Shown here: piece after piece, positions 53,760 through 63,434 of the stretch | Layout of the letters: each line of letters begins with the position of its first letter | How positions within the stretch are numbered: the first letter of the stretch is position 1 | Assembly: GCA_946902985.2 (NCBI GenBank) | Contig: OX336399.1 | Span: forward strand, 165,150,911-165,214,910 | Direction of reading: 5' to 3' | Length of the DNA stretch: 64,000 nt | From: Meconema thalassinum | Taxonomy: Eukaryota > Arthropoda > Insecta > Orthoptera > Tettigoniidae | Notes under the pieces: model-generated | Database searches by the model: none | What the model saw: the letters and a program-made list of their open reading frames with translations, nothing else | What the model was told of the DNA's origin: nothing | Translations under genes and position numbers: made by a program

Positions 53760-53920
53760 TGAAATGTTGACCTGTCACCAAGGTAGACCGGGTTTGATTC
53801 CCGGTCAATGCATGTGAGATTTTAGAAGTGAAATGCCATGTCCTGTGGTTCGGATTCCACGTAAAAAGGAGGTCCTGTGGCTCATAATCGCATGATTAAT
53901 AGTCACGTAAAACTAACAGC
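53760..53920 (+). repeat. SINE-like repeat (family G), copy 1
   Basis: The B-box-like GGGTTTGATTCCCGGTC is followed by GCCATGTCCTGTGGTTCGGA, shared with 58418-58600. The head is partly lost. Confidence 0.6.
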
Positions 53921-54210
53921 TTCCTTTTTTTATGATGTGAAAAAGCATTAATTGGCAAAACGATTGGTCTGGATGCAAGTTATTGACTTACACATTAAAA
54001 TCCCATTACACTCATGCTTTATGGACAAATATTGTGTTGCCAACCATCGACACACATACGGTAGGCCCTACTATGTAGCCGGTATTGTGAAACAAAAAAG
54101 CACCAAGTTTCATAGTTTACCACGGATTGTGCGAGTTGCGAGATAAGTATTTGTAATTTCAATCTGCGATACTATAACGATATTAAAGAGTTACAGTACT
54201 GAAGCTGAAT

Positions 54211-54498
54211 AACCCCTGAAGGGCCTAGTCCTACCAAGCGACCACTTCCCAGCCAATTGGCCTGCAGATACTGGGGTGACGTGTGGTCAGCGCATCGAGT
54301 CCCCTCGGCCGTTAGTCTTGGTTTTCATGACCGGGGCGCTGCCTCACTGTCAGACAGCTACTGAATTGTCCTCACGAGGCTGAGTGCATCCCGTTCCAGC
54401 CCTCACGTCAGTTTCTAAAATCCCTGACGGAGCCGGAAATTGAACCCAGGCCCTCCGGGTGAGAGGCAGGCGCGCTACCTCAACACCTCGGGGCCGGC
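54211..54498 (-). repeat. tRNA-derived SINE (family C), reverse, full length
   Basis: On the minus strand it begins GCCGGCCCCGAGGTGTTGAG with a B-box-like GGGTTCAATTTCCGG. It ends at AGGCCCTTCAGGGGTTATT. Confidence 0.75.
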
Positions 54499-54529
54499 AA
54501 AGCTGAAACACTGCCATGTCCTAAATGGC

Positions 54530-54697
54530 ACCAATAATATTCATCCAGACCAATGGCTTTTGCCGAGACCAATAATTGCTAGGTAGCGAGGCTTGGGCTA
54601 ATATATACACCCTTGGTTTTTATCACACACAGTGGGGGTGACGCATCAATAATCTTTATCCAGGCCAATGGTATTGACAATTAATGCTTTTTCATAT
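54530..54697 (-). repeat. Interspersed repeat R3, reverse
   Basis: It contains GACCAATGGCTTTTGCCGAG and ACCAATAATTGCTAGG, in the order that an unoccupied site of the large hAT insertion should show. The R3 end ATCCCACATGTTGGCAAC follows at about 54872 after a SINE fragment. Confidence 0.6.
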
Positions 54698-54850
54698 TAA
54701 TCTGTCATTCATTTAATCATTGCCCCAGAGGAGTGCGTCAGGCCTCGGCAGCCGGCACAGTTCATATCCTCGCCGCTAGATGGGGGCTTCATTCATTCCA
54801 TTCCTGACCCGGTCGGAGACTGGAAGCAGGCTGTGGATTCTCATTCTCAC
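54698..54850 (+). repeat. SINE family B, 3' fragment
   Basis: It matches the last ~150 bp of the SINE at 9316-9646, including CCTCGGCAGCCGGCACAGTT. It lies within the reverse R3 copy. Confidence 0.75.
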
Positions 54851-55013
54851 ATGTGTCATGTGGTGTATTTTGTATCCCACATGTTGGCAACAGTAATGTG
54901 ATGTCAATGTGTGTGCCTGAGCAACAGTTGAAGAGAGCTCATGCACCTGGGAAACATGGCTGCAGTCGTTTAATGAGCAATACATTTTTATTTAACATTA
55001 TTCATGGTACATT

Positions 55014-58000
55014 TCATCATCATCATCTTGCACAGTTTCCAGCCACTGGCCGGGTCTGTTTGGAACACAAGCCTCTCCAACGTCTTCTGTCTTCCCACCA
55101 TCTCTCAGCCTCCACCCTTGTCCAGTCTTCTCCTCTCTTCTTCACGCTTTCTTCCACCCCCTTCAGCCACCTGTCTCTCGGTCTTCCCCTCGGTCTCTTT
55201 CCTTCCCACTTCGTCTCATGTACTCTCCTGGGTATCCTCTTCTCCTCCATTCGTTTTACATGTCCATACCATCTAAGTCTAGATTTCTCTATACCATCCT
55301 GTAATGGTTCCTCCTTCATTAATTCTCTGGTCCTCTCATTTCTTATTCTGTCCATCTTTGTAGCTCCAATACTGCTTCTCAAGAACCTCATCTCACTGGC
55401 CTGTATTTTGCTCTTCTCCCTTCCTTTCATAACCCAGGTCTCCGAGGCATACGTCAGGATAGGGACATAGTACGTCCGATATATGATCTTTTTGCTGTTC
55501 TGAGGGACATCCTTGCTCCATAACATGCTTCTCACACTCCTCCGAAATGCTTCTGCCTGCCTCCCCCGCTCATTTATTTCTCTATCGTTTCTTCCATTAT
55601 CTTGTATCAGGCTTCCCAGATACTTAAAACTCTCCACTTTCTTCAGCTGTTCCCCACCAATTGTTATTCCCGTTGTGGTTCTTTCCTTTTTCCTTGTTGT
55701 GATCACCATCTCACTCTTATTTATGCTAAATTTCATCCCATATCCTTGTATTATTCCTTCCCACACGTCCAACTGTTCCTGTACCTCCTCCTCCTTGTTT
55801 CCCCAAATCATCAAATCATCTGCAAACACCATTGCTTTCATCTTTCCGTCCCCAATTACTTGTGCCACTCGGGTCATTATGTCATCCATCACCACAATGA
55901 AAAGTAACGGTGACAGTGCACTTCCTTGTTTCAGGCCGTTTCTTTGTTCCAACCAGTCAGATCTCTCTCCTCCCACTTTCACACAGCTCACGCTTCCCTT
56001 GTACATCTCCTTTATCCTCTTTATAGTCCATTTCTCTACTCCTCTATCCTCCAGGGACTTCCATACTTTGTTTCTGCATACACTGTCATATGCTTTCTCA
56101 ATGTCCAGGAAGGCCATCAGTAGATCTGTTCCATACTCATAGTGCTGTTCTTATAACTGCCTTACAGCAAAAATCAAATCCACTGTGGACCTTCCTGCTC
56201 TGAAGCCATGTTGTTCTTCCCTCATCCCTCCTTCTATCCTTGTCCTAATTCTCTTATCCAAAACTTTCTCGAAGATCTTTGCACAATGACTCATCAGTGT
56301 TATTCCCCGATAGTTTCTGCAATCTGTTCTACTACCTTTCTTGAAGATCGGGACAATGATTCCTTTTTTCCAGTCCTCTGGGGTCTTCCTTTCCTTCCAT
56401 GCTGTCCTCATCACTCGGTACAGCCACTGTATCCCCACCTCTCCTGCTGCTCTCACCATCTCCACACTCAACTCATCCACACCCGGTGCCTTCCCTCCTT
56501 TCATCTTGTTCACTGCATCTTCCACTTCTTTCCATGTTAAGTCCTTTTCTGTTTGCAGTTCATCTTCCTCTTCCCCGATTTCTTCCTCCTCACCATCTTT
56601 TCCATTTGGGTTCAGAAGTTCTTCAAAATATTCTTTCCACATTTTCTTCAGTTCTTCCCTATTTTCTATCTCTTGTCCCCTTTTGTTCACCATTCTAACA
56701 TAATCCGTAGGATCCTTCCGCCTCTTATTTTTTACCATCCCATACAGGACCTTTTTTGTACCTTCACTATCCTCCTCCATCATCTTTGTCCACTCTTCCA
56801 TCCACTTCCTTCTCTCCTCAGCCACCACTCTCTTCGCCTCCTTCTTTCTTTCCTGGTACTCTTCCCTTGTCTCTACCGTCCTATTTTGATACCACCTCCT
56901 AAAGGCTCTATTCTTTTCCCTTACTATATCTTTTGTCTTCTCATTCCACCATGGTGTTTCCTTCCACCTCTTCTTACTACTTGTCCTCCCACATACTGCT
57001 TCTGCTGCACCCACTAGTGTCTTCTTAAATCTAGCCCATTCCTCTTCCACCCCTCTTTCTTCATCTGTTGGAATTCCTTCCTTTACCATTTTGAGGTACT
57101 CGACCCATCCCCTTCTTTCAGTTTCCATATCCTTATACGTCTTTCCTGGTTCTCAGTCCCTTTCTTCTCCTTACTCCCTCTCAGGTTCATTACCAGTAAT
57201 CGATGGTCGCTATCCAGGTTCTCCGATGGTATAACCTTGATGTCCGTGATGTTCTTATTTAGTTCTTTCTCATACAGTATATAGTCGACCACCGACTTCC
57301 TGGTCAAGTCATCACTGTACCATGTGATTGTGTGGCTCTCTCTTTTCTTAAACCAGGAGTTCCCAACTAGCAGGCTGTTCCTCTGGCAGAAGTCCAACAG
57401 TCTCTTTCCTTCCTCATTTCTTCCACCCCAACCCTCTGGTCCTAGAACACTCTCATAACCTTGTCTTTCTCTTCCTACATGGGCATTGAGGTCCCCCATA
57501 ACAATCATATTTCTTCCTACCAGCTGCTTCTGCAATTCCTCTTCAAACTCCTCCTTCTCTTCAGAAGCGCAGCCTACTTGTGGAGCATATACTTGCACTA
57601 TTTCTACGGTCTCTCCCCTCAGTGCTACTTTCACTTTCATCATCCTATCACTTATTCTCCTCACTTCTTCTTTTAAACCATCTCGTACTACTACTCCCAC
57701 TCCATTCCTCTTTCCCTCTTCGTTCCCACTCCAGTACAGTCTATAGCCTTTTCTCAGTACTCTCCTTCCTTCCCCTTTCCACTTTGTTTCTGCCAATCCC
57801 AATAAATCCAACTTCCTTCTTTCCATCATATCCACTATCTCCTCCACCTTCCCCGTCAGCGTTCTTAGGTTTAAAGTTCCAAATCTTAGTCCGTGTGTAC
57901 AGCCGTGTCGTCGTCTATTAAATCCATCCTGTCCGAGGCTCGCTCCATTTTTGAAAGCATTTGGTTTTATCCACTACTGGCTTGCTGGGCCTATCGTAGC

Positions 58001-58218
58001 TTCACCAGAGCCCCGTTAGCCGTCACTTTTCAGGGTTCCTGTAGGACCTTCACAGCTACCGTAACGGTCCCGGGGCACACGAAGAGCCCACTGTACTTCG
58101 CCCCTACAGGCAATCCCCTACTTTGTGCCGTTGCCCGTCTCCCACGACGTGGACGAGGGGTTGGACTTATGGTACATTTACATACTGTAATTGACTGAAT
58201 AAATGTCAGTTCTGGCAA
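55014..58218 (-). mobile_element. Near full-length RTE-like LINE
   Basis: The element runs right to left. A GC-rich 5' region (about 57910-58218) is followed by one broken ORF and a GATGATGATGA tail (55014-55027). It belongs to the same lineage as the truncated copy at 45802-47615. The exact 5' end and the target duplication were not resolved. Confidence 0.78.
55023..57900 (-). pseudogene. LINE ORF: endonuclease and reverse transcriptase, two lesions
   Basis: The endonuclease frame (from about 57900 to 57083) has FGTLNLRTL, LLGLAETKWKGEGRR, MIVMGDLNAHVGRER, KSVVDYILYE and NLDSDHRLLVMNL. A one-base frameshift lies near 57100. The next frame has ETPWWNEKTKDIVREKNRAF, IIVPIFKKGSRTDCRNYRGI and EEQHGFRAGRSTVDLIFAVR. 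An in-frame TAA follows at 56151-56153. The same frame resumes with FLDIEKAYDSVCRNKVW, GLKQGSALSPLLFIVVMDDI and VFADDLMIWG, and ends GKRPRGRPRDRW near the TGA at 55023-55025. Only two lesions separate it from an intact ORF. Confidence 0.88.
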
Positions 58219-58224
58219 TAGACT

Positions 58225-58395
58225 ACTATTGACTTCACAAGTTGAAAGCGCTGTAGTGTCAAGGAGTTTAGATAACTAACCTCCTTGACTTTCATAGCGT
58301 TCAAAGGAACGACGAAATTCGACATGCAAGCTACCCTCTGGGTGTCAATTAACAAAGCTTGCACCAGGCACCCGAGACCATACGATATTATTATT
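58225..58395 (+). repeat. SINE family F, 3' fragment
   Basis: GACATGCAAGCTACCCTCTG and CTTGCACCAGGCACCCGAG match the 3' end of 48903-49255. An ATT-repeat tail follows. Confidence 0.7.
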
Positions 58396-58417
58396 ATTAC
58401 AAGTTATCACATGTCAG

Positions 58418-58600
58418 GGGCCGTGGTGGCGCAGCGGTCAAGCTGTTTGCCTCTGGCCAAGGTAGACTGGGGTTGATTTCAGGTCAAGGCTTGTGAGATT
58501 TTCAAAGTGTAATGCCATGTCCTGTGGTTCGGATTCCAGGTAAATAGGACGTCCCGTGGCTTATGGTCACAAGATTAACGTCAAATGTCAACAAGGTGTA
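58418..58600 (+). repeat. tRNA-derived SINE (family G), copy 2
   Basis: The head GGCCGTGGTGGCGCAGCGGT is A-box-like and GGGTTGATTTCAGGTC is B-box-like. The body CCATGTCCTGTGGTTCGGAT is shared with 53760-53920. Confidence 0.65.
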
Positions 58601-58737
58601 CTCTACCGGCACGCACACATTGTTGCCAACATGTGAGATACAAAATCACTGTTGATACGAAGTGAGATACAAAATCACTGTTGATCAAAAAAAATAAATT
58701 CATCGGGACGTGTTCGGCTGTAACCATTGTCAAAACT

Positions 58738-59035
58738 CATTGATCTGGGCGCGTTAGGCTGTAACAATTGTCAAAAAACAATTGGATTGGACAAAACGAA
58801 GGTTAGAAGGTTGGGGGCAGGTGCGGCCTTTGGCCGCGCGCAGCTGGCGGGGTACATTTGGCACAAAACAATTGTTCTGGGCGCGTTGGGCTGTAACCAT
58901 TGTCAAAAACCAATGGATTGGACAAAACGAAGGTTAGGTTGGGGGTAGGTGCTGCTTTCGGCAGCGCGCAGGGCACCCTTGACAGAAAACCATTGATCTG
59001 GGCACGTTAGGCTGTAACCATTGTGATAATCACAG
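58738..59035. repeat. ~120-135-bp direct repeats
   Basis: Units start ATTGATCTGGGCGCGTTAGG or a variant near 58738, 58872 and 58992. Each holds GTAACCATTGTCAAAA, a GGACAAAACGAAGGTTAG block and a GC-rich GCGCGCAG segment. Confidence 0.65.
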
Positions 59036-59280
59036 TTGTGCAGAAAAAAAAACAAATATTTATTTTAGCGGAGCGATATATTGCTTAGGGCCGGGTTCAC
59101 CATGGTTCGTTAAAATGTTAACAAACCAATTAAGGCCGTTGACGGACGATTACCGAAATGTTGTGGTTCACCAAACTTTAACAATCCATTAGCTTCCCTA
59201 ACAAGCCATCAAAACTAATTGCTCTGTCAACATGGAATTAACGACTTGACGGTCGATTTACGTAGCAATCAAATCCAAAA

Positions 59281-59514
59281 TGGCGTGCGGCGAAAGCTGG
59301 AATAGTCGTGCATTAAACTTTATTCTCAACGATGACGATGTTTTTGAAGGCATGCTAGATTTTCTTCGACCACTAACTTATAAATAAGGAAGGAATTACT
59401 TGAATGAATGCGACGACATAGAATTTATTTTGAGATTTCGGTTGTCAAAACCTCCTGTGTTGATGAATGTTCTACAGATGACAGAACCTAACCTGGAATT
59501 CCCATCTGATAAGT
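59281..59514 (+). pseudogene. Harbinger transposase first exon
   Basis: The frame starts MACGESWNSRALNFILNDDD. After a stop it continues with DDIEFILRFRLSKPPVLMNV and LQMTEPNLEFPSD. It ends at a splice-donor-like A|GTAAGA near 59513. This matches the N-terminal region of HARBI1-like transposases just before the catalytic domain. The catalytic exons are missing. Confidence 0.55.
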
Positions 59515-59714
59515 AAGATAGCCTAGGCCTATGTACCATTCCTTATTTATGTGTAATATCGTGTGATGCATTACATGCAGCACATGTAGTTAATTAAATA
59601 AAAGACTACCTAGACGTCTCAACATCAGTACCGTTACTCTTATTTATTTTTACGTGTAATGAATTACGTTATAAAACATCCTAGTTAATTTAATTTAATA
59701 AAAGACTACCTAAA

Positions 59715-59863
59715 CGTTACGTTACAGCATCAGTCCTCTTATTTTCAACGATTTCACGATGCTCATCCACTGAGTAGATAAGGGTGGATAATTATGTTTT
59801 TTCATTTAACGAAAATTTCACAGTCCCCGGCTCTTCTTGCTCTTTTCCTCATCAGCCATGTTT
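59715..59863 (-). pseudogene. Myb/MADF-like partner protein fragment of Harbinger
   Basis: The minus strand begins MADEEKSKKSRG near 59863 and then meets a stop. A shifted frame gives VDEHREIVENKRTDA. This resembles the start of the DNA-binding partner encoded by Harbinger elements. The fragment is short, so the call is tentative. Confidence 0.4.
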
Positions 59864-60115
59864 GTTTTTAATCAAGGAGTATGTAACTTTTAAGCTTTTT
59901 CAGTCAACGGCCTGTCGATTACACCAAAGAATAGACAAATACTGCCACAATCATCATCTTTCAACGAGTTTTGTACAGCCCTTAAACATAACGCTTCGTT
60001 TGCTAATGCCAATCGGTGAATGTGCTGGTGAAACGCCAACGAGCTTAATGTCGATGTTAAAGTTAACAACGCATTTACTGACGGCCTGTTAACGCTGCGT
60101 TGGTGAAACCGGCCC

Positions 60116-60399
60116 TAAGGCCTAGTAAATACACAGCAGATAAAATTAAAAACTCTCATTTCAGTCGAAAGAAGAAAAAAAAACATATTTATCACAGAAA
60201 AGAAAAATATTGTACACATTTATCAAGGAACAGGAAAATAAGTTTCATTATGAAAGAAAAAGAAACCACTCATTTCAGTGGAAAAGAAATCATTGCAGAG
60301 CGAAATTTTGCACAAACTAGCGTAGGCTAGAGTGGTGGAGAAAAGAGAAAAAAAAAGCTAAATGGTACCACTTTTACACTTTCATGGTGGAAGTTCCTT
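60116..60399. other. A-rich spacer
   Basis: Purine-rich on the plus strand (GAAAAAGAAA-like runs). No gene is seen. Confidence 0.35.
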
Positions 60400-61290
60400 T
60401 TAGTGGGTGGGTGGATATAGTTCCGAAGTTATTTTAAAGAACTGATGAACTCTGGCTTCTTGGGGATAATTAGTCTTGACGAGATGTTCCGCTAAGTAGC
60501 TCGTAAAATGGGCCTTCTTCTACCTGAAGATTGGAATACTGTATCGCACATTTCTCCACTCCCGTTCAATGTTTTGAGTGTGCACTGAAAGTTGTGGAAT
60601 GTTGGCAGCCTACATGGTGTGGATATTTCTGTTGAATACTTCGCCGCTTCTCAGGGTAGAAACAAATTCCAACTTGTGGTTCACTTGCAGATGGACAAAA
60701 CCTTCATTTTCAAGTGCATTGTGCGCAGCCCAGCAGTCCAAAATAATTATCAAATCCGGTAATATCCACTCCCGGATTATTTGGAGGAGTGTCTCGGTGT
60801 TCCTTTGGACAACAGAGACAACAAAAAACTTATTTTTGTTTTCACGTTCCACGGCACCAAAAACCCACTGTCCTTCGATTGTGTGTCCCATATTATATTT
60901 TCTTTTCCCAAATTTTGCCTCGTCAATTTCGACTATTATTCCAGGGCCTCCAATTGGTGACCTGTTTTGGAATAACCAATGCTCACAGACTTCTCGGCAG
61001 AAGGAAGACCAGTCTACTATACTATGGACAGATATTTGCAGTTCGGTACGCATTGTTTGCTGTCGTGGATTTGGGAGGATGCACCACAGAACACAGAAAT
61101 TTACTATGTCACATACAGGCAACTTGGCATTGGAAGAAAAATACCTTCGGTGGCTCTTTTCTTGAAATTGCAAAACCTTTTGCGATGTCTGGGTAGTCTC
61201 TCGTTGCATGTTACAACAAGGTTATGTTTCATTCACCGAACTTCGACTTCACGCTGGCATTTCGGGCACGTTAGTGTTTTAGCTATTCAA
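60400..61290 (-). pseudogene. Merlin-type (ISXO2-like) transposase
   Basis: The start is unclear; a CxxC fragment (TCPKCQREVEV) lies near 61265. The catalytic core reads PGIIVEIDEAKFGKRKYNMG (first Asp) and EGQWVFGAVERENKNKFFVV. IIILDCWAAHNALENEGF (second Asp) follows, and then, beyond an in-frame TAG at 60610-60612, LSVHTQNIEREWRNVR (catalytic Glu). A second TAG lies near 60530, and reading ends at TAA, 60400-60402. This order is that of IS1016/Merlin DDE transposases. Terminal repeats were not identified. Confidence 0.8.
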
Positions 61291-61700
61291 TTGTGTTGTT
61301 GCAATAGCTACAGCAACCTCTTTGGATCATCGTAGAACCGCCGATTGAAATTGCAGATTGTTAGGAGGCAATTTCCACAATCCATGATCAATAAACAATT
61401 CGGTAGCGGTTCACTTTAGACCATCCTTTTTATAAACATTTTTAAAAACTGAAATTACCTGATTTAATAGTCGGGAGGATATCAGGAGAGGATTGAGTAT
61501 TAGATGTTCACTGCTCCGCTGTCATAGACCCACCATCCCGCCCAAATAACGACACGACTTATATAGTTGAAATCGAAGTTCTCACCCCCATATTTCTCAC
61601 TGAGTCAGTATTGCCAACCCCACGCGTTTGGTACTATTTCGCACGTGATTTATGAAATCACTAATTGAACTCAATTACAGTGTTTATTTATGTATTTATA

Positions 61701-61955
61701 ATGTTTTACATACAAAAACAGACCTAACCTGGGGCTTACGCCCCAGACCCCCTTGCTTGTGGTACTAGCATTAATTTTCGACCACGCAGTACCTAACCTA
61801 GTAGCGGACATAAATTGTATGTTATTAATGTTTCACATACAAAAACAGACCTAACCTGGGGCTTACGCCCCAGACCTCCTTGCTTGTGGTAGTAGCATTA
61901 ATTTTCCACAAGACAGTGCCTAACTTAGTAGCGAAGGCATGTGGTGAATTAATTT
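61701..61955. repeat. 127-bp tandem duplication with a hairpin in each unit
   Basis: ATGTTTTACATACAAAAACA (61701) and ATGTTTCACATACAAAAACA (61828) begin the two units. Each contains CTGGGGCTTACGCCCCAG (61729-61746 and 61856-61873), which can fold with a 7-bp stem and a TTAC loop. Confidence 0.7.
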
Positions 61956-62012
61956 ATTCAAGTTGGTAACGTAGTCACATGATCGACTTTCGGGTATCAC
62001 ATAACTGTCAAA

Positions 62013-62132
62013 GATGGCGTCCATAAGTGAAGAAAAATTGCATTCTTTCCGTGAAATAACAATTATTGCGGTGCAGCAGTGGCTATCGAGTATGAAGAGA
62101 TTGTGAAACGACTCCCACCAACTCCCCGAAAG
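62013..62132 (+). other. Exon-like ORF with splice-donor-like end
   Basis: ATGGCGTCCATAAGTGAAG opens a frame (MASISEEKLHSFREITIIA). A shifted frame continues as AIEYEEIVKRLPPTPRK and stops at CGAAAG|GTATGC, a plausible splice donor. It may be the first exon of an unidentified transposon gene with one frameshift, or chance. Confidence 0.3.
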
Positions 62133-62294
62133 GTATGCATATCATAAATGATATATTTTCAATAAGCCAAGGTGTTAAAAGTTGTTAAAAGTGATGAAAA
62201 GTTAGGATGGTCTAAAGTGAACAATTCAATTGGGTGCACTATCTATGAATTCAGTGGTGCGACTAGCGATTGAATTGGGCGCTTATTTGTTTTT

Positions 62295-62480
62295 CATAGT
62301 ACCGTAAGCGCGACGTTGGCAGTACTGTCATGGTACTGTTTTGGTAACGATCGATTAGAACAATGGCGCTGACAGCTGTAATTTTCGCTATATAAGTCGT
62401 GTTCCTATTTGGGATGGCTGGGTGGGTCACAGACATCGGAGGGAGTATCTACTAAAACATCGCTCCCTGATTTATTTCCC
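62295..62480 (+). repeat. Interspersed repeat R2
   Basis: ACCGTAAGCGCGACGTTGGC ... TTTTCGCTATATAAGTCGTG matches 48730-48840 and, in reverse, 61500-61640. The end of the repeat is not marked by a tail. Confidence 0.6.
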
Positions 62481-62732
62481 AGCGTTTCATAAGGTATTTT
62501 GGCTAATTCATGTATTGTAGAGAATTTTATCGCCCGTTCTATCTTCATTCACCGCTACCGAAACTTCTATGGAAATTTACCGGATCTTTGAATTATGATG
62601 AGGCAAGACATGCACAAGACTATTCTTGCTAGCTGATGGTTGAATGTCAATCTGGGAACATGCCACGACTGGAGTTGCTGTTACACAGCCGTAATAAACA
62701 AAACCCTGTATCTGTAGGTTATCTAAAGGAAC

Positions 62733-62738
62733 TTTATT
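62733..62738 (-). terminator. Polyadenylation signal AATAAA
   Basis: On the minus strand AATAAA lies about 35 bases after the stop codon of the NTPCR-like gene, a normal distance. Confidence 0.7.
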
Positions 62739-62771
62739 GGAACCTTATTTGTAAAGGTAGCCTACGGTATA

Positions 62772-63374
62772 TCATTTTACTTTTACTGACATTGCTTCTT
62801 TAGGAGTATTGATCATCCTCATTATATCAGATGCAATTCTCTGCGCCAAATCATTTCTATTCGATTGTGTCACCTCGATAACTTTTACATACGGATTCAT
62901 TTTAATTCTTCTTACAAGTGGATCGGAACTAGCAGACGGAACAGTACCCAATATCAACTGATCACTGTCGAATACTTCCATCACTTTCTTCTGGAAACTT
63001 TTGCTGAACAACTCCATTTTGCCAATCTCGTCAATTACTAAAACAGCGTTGTCACCTTTCTGCAGATTGTTGAATATAGGAAGCACCAGATTCTCAAACG
63101 ACTCTACAAGTACGTCATACCGACCAACCTTAAATTTACCAGATCCACTACCAATTCTGGCGAGTGGACCCTTCTCACCTTCTAAAGTTACAACGTCAAA
63201 GCCGACTCGCTTAGACGAGTTTCTTAACTCTTCAGTGAAGTACCCTTTCTGTGATATTCCATTCTTCGAAAGAATATCGCAAATTTTCTTGATCAACGTT
63301 GTTTTTCCTACACCCGGTACACCAGTTAACATCAAATACTTTACTCCGCCATCAACTGCACTGATTGCTGCCAT
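62772..63374 (-). CDS. NTPCR: Cancer-related nucleoside-triphosphatase homologue (THEP1 family)
   Basis: The ORF encodes 200 residues from MAAISAVDGGVKYLMLTGVP, the usual length for this P-loop NTPase family (about 190 residues in human NTPCR). The Walker A motif GVPGVGKTT is at residues 18-26. The family block GYFTEELRNSSKRVGFDVVT is at 44-63. The Walker B segment AVLVIDEIGKMELFS is at 110-124 with D115 and E116. Members hydrolyse nucleoside triphosphates slowly in vitro; their cellular role is not settled. An in-frame ATG at 63434 adds a basic 20-residue extension (MGKDFTVPTPVPRKERRILK). I prefer 63374 because the family starts just before the first strand. No intron, stop or frameshift is seen. 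An AATAAA follows. It could be an ancestral intronless gene or a retrocopy; no poly-A tail remnant is visible. Confidence 0.9.
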   Translation of the reverse strand: MAAISAVDGGVKYLMLTGVPGVGKTTLIKKICDILSKNGISQKGYFTEELRNSSKRVGFDVVTLEGEKGPLARIGSGSGKFKVGRYDVLVESFENLVLPIFNNLQKGDNAVLVIDEIGKMELFSKSFQKKVMEVFDSDQLILGTVPSASSDPLVRRIKMNPYVKVIEVTQSNRNDLAQRIASDIMRMINTPKEAMSVKVK

Positions 63375-63434
63375 TTTTAAAATTCTTCTTTCTTTTCTTG
63401 GTACGGGAGTGGGCACAGTAAAATCTTTACCCAA

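Larger units (their letters stand above)
59088..60115. mobile_element. Deleted PIF/Harbinger element
   Basis: The left end GGGCCGGGTTCACCATGG and the right end GTTGGTGAAACCGGCCC are imperfect inverted repeats. The flanks are TTA (59085-59087) and TAA (60116-60118), compatible with the 3-bp TWA target of this superfamily but not identical. It carries remnants of both Harbinger proteins on opposite strands. Confidence 0.65.
61408..62224. repeat. 817-bp segment bounded by perfect 19-bp inverted repeats
   Basis: GTTCACTTTAGACCATCCT (61408) and AGGATGGTCTAAAGTGAAC (about 62206-62224) are exact inverses. No target duplication is obvious. Inside are a tandem duplication (61701-61955), a reverse R2 copy (61500-61640) and a short exon-like ORF (62013-62132). 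Confidence 0.55.

Noticed and set aside
55023..57900. Many plus-strand ORFs rich in Ser, Pro, Leu and Phe
   Set aside because: They are antisense to the purine-rich LINE coding sequence.
61408..62224. Terminal repeats of the Merlin element
   Set aside because: The inverted repeats lie entirely on one side of the transposase and do not enclose it.
62772..63374. Bacterial origin of the NTPase gene
   Set aside because: The protein matches the animal NTPCR form in length and motifs, and an AATAAA signal follows; no bacterial context is present.
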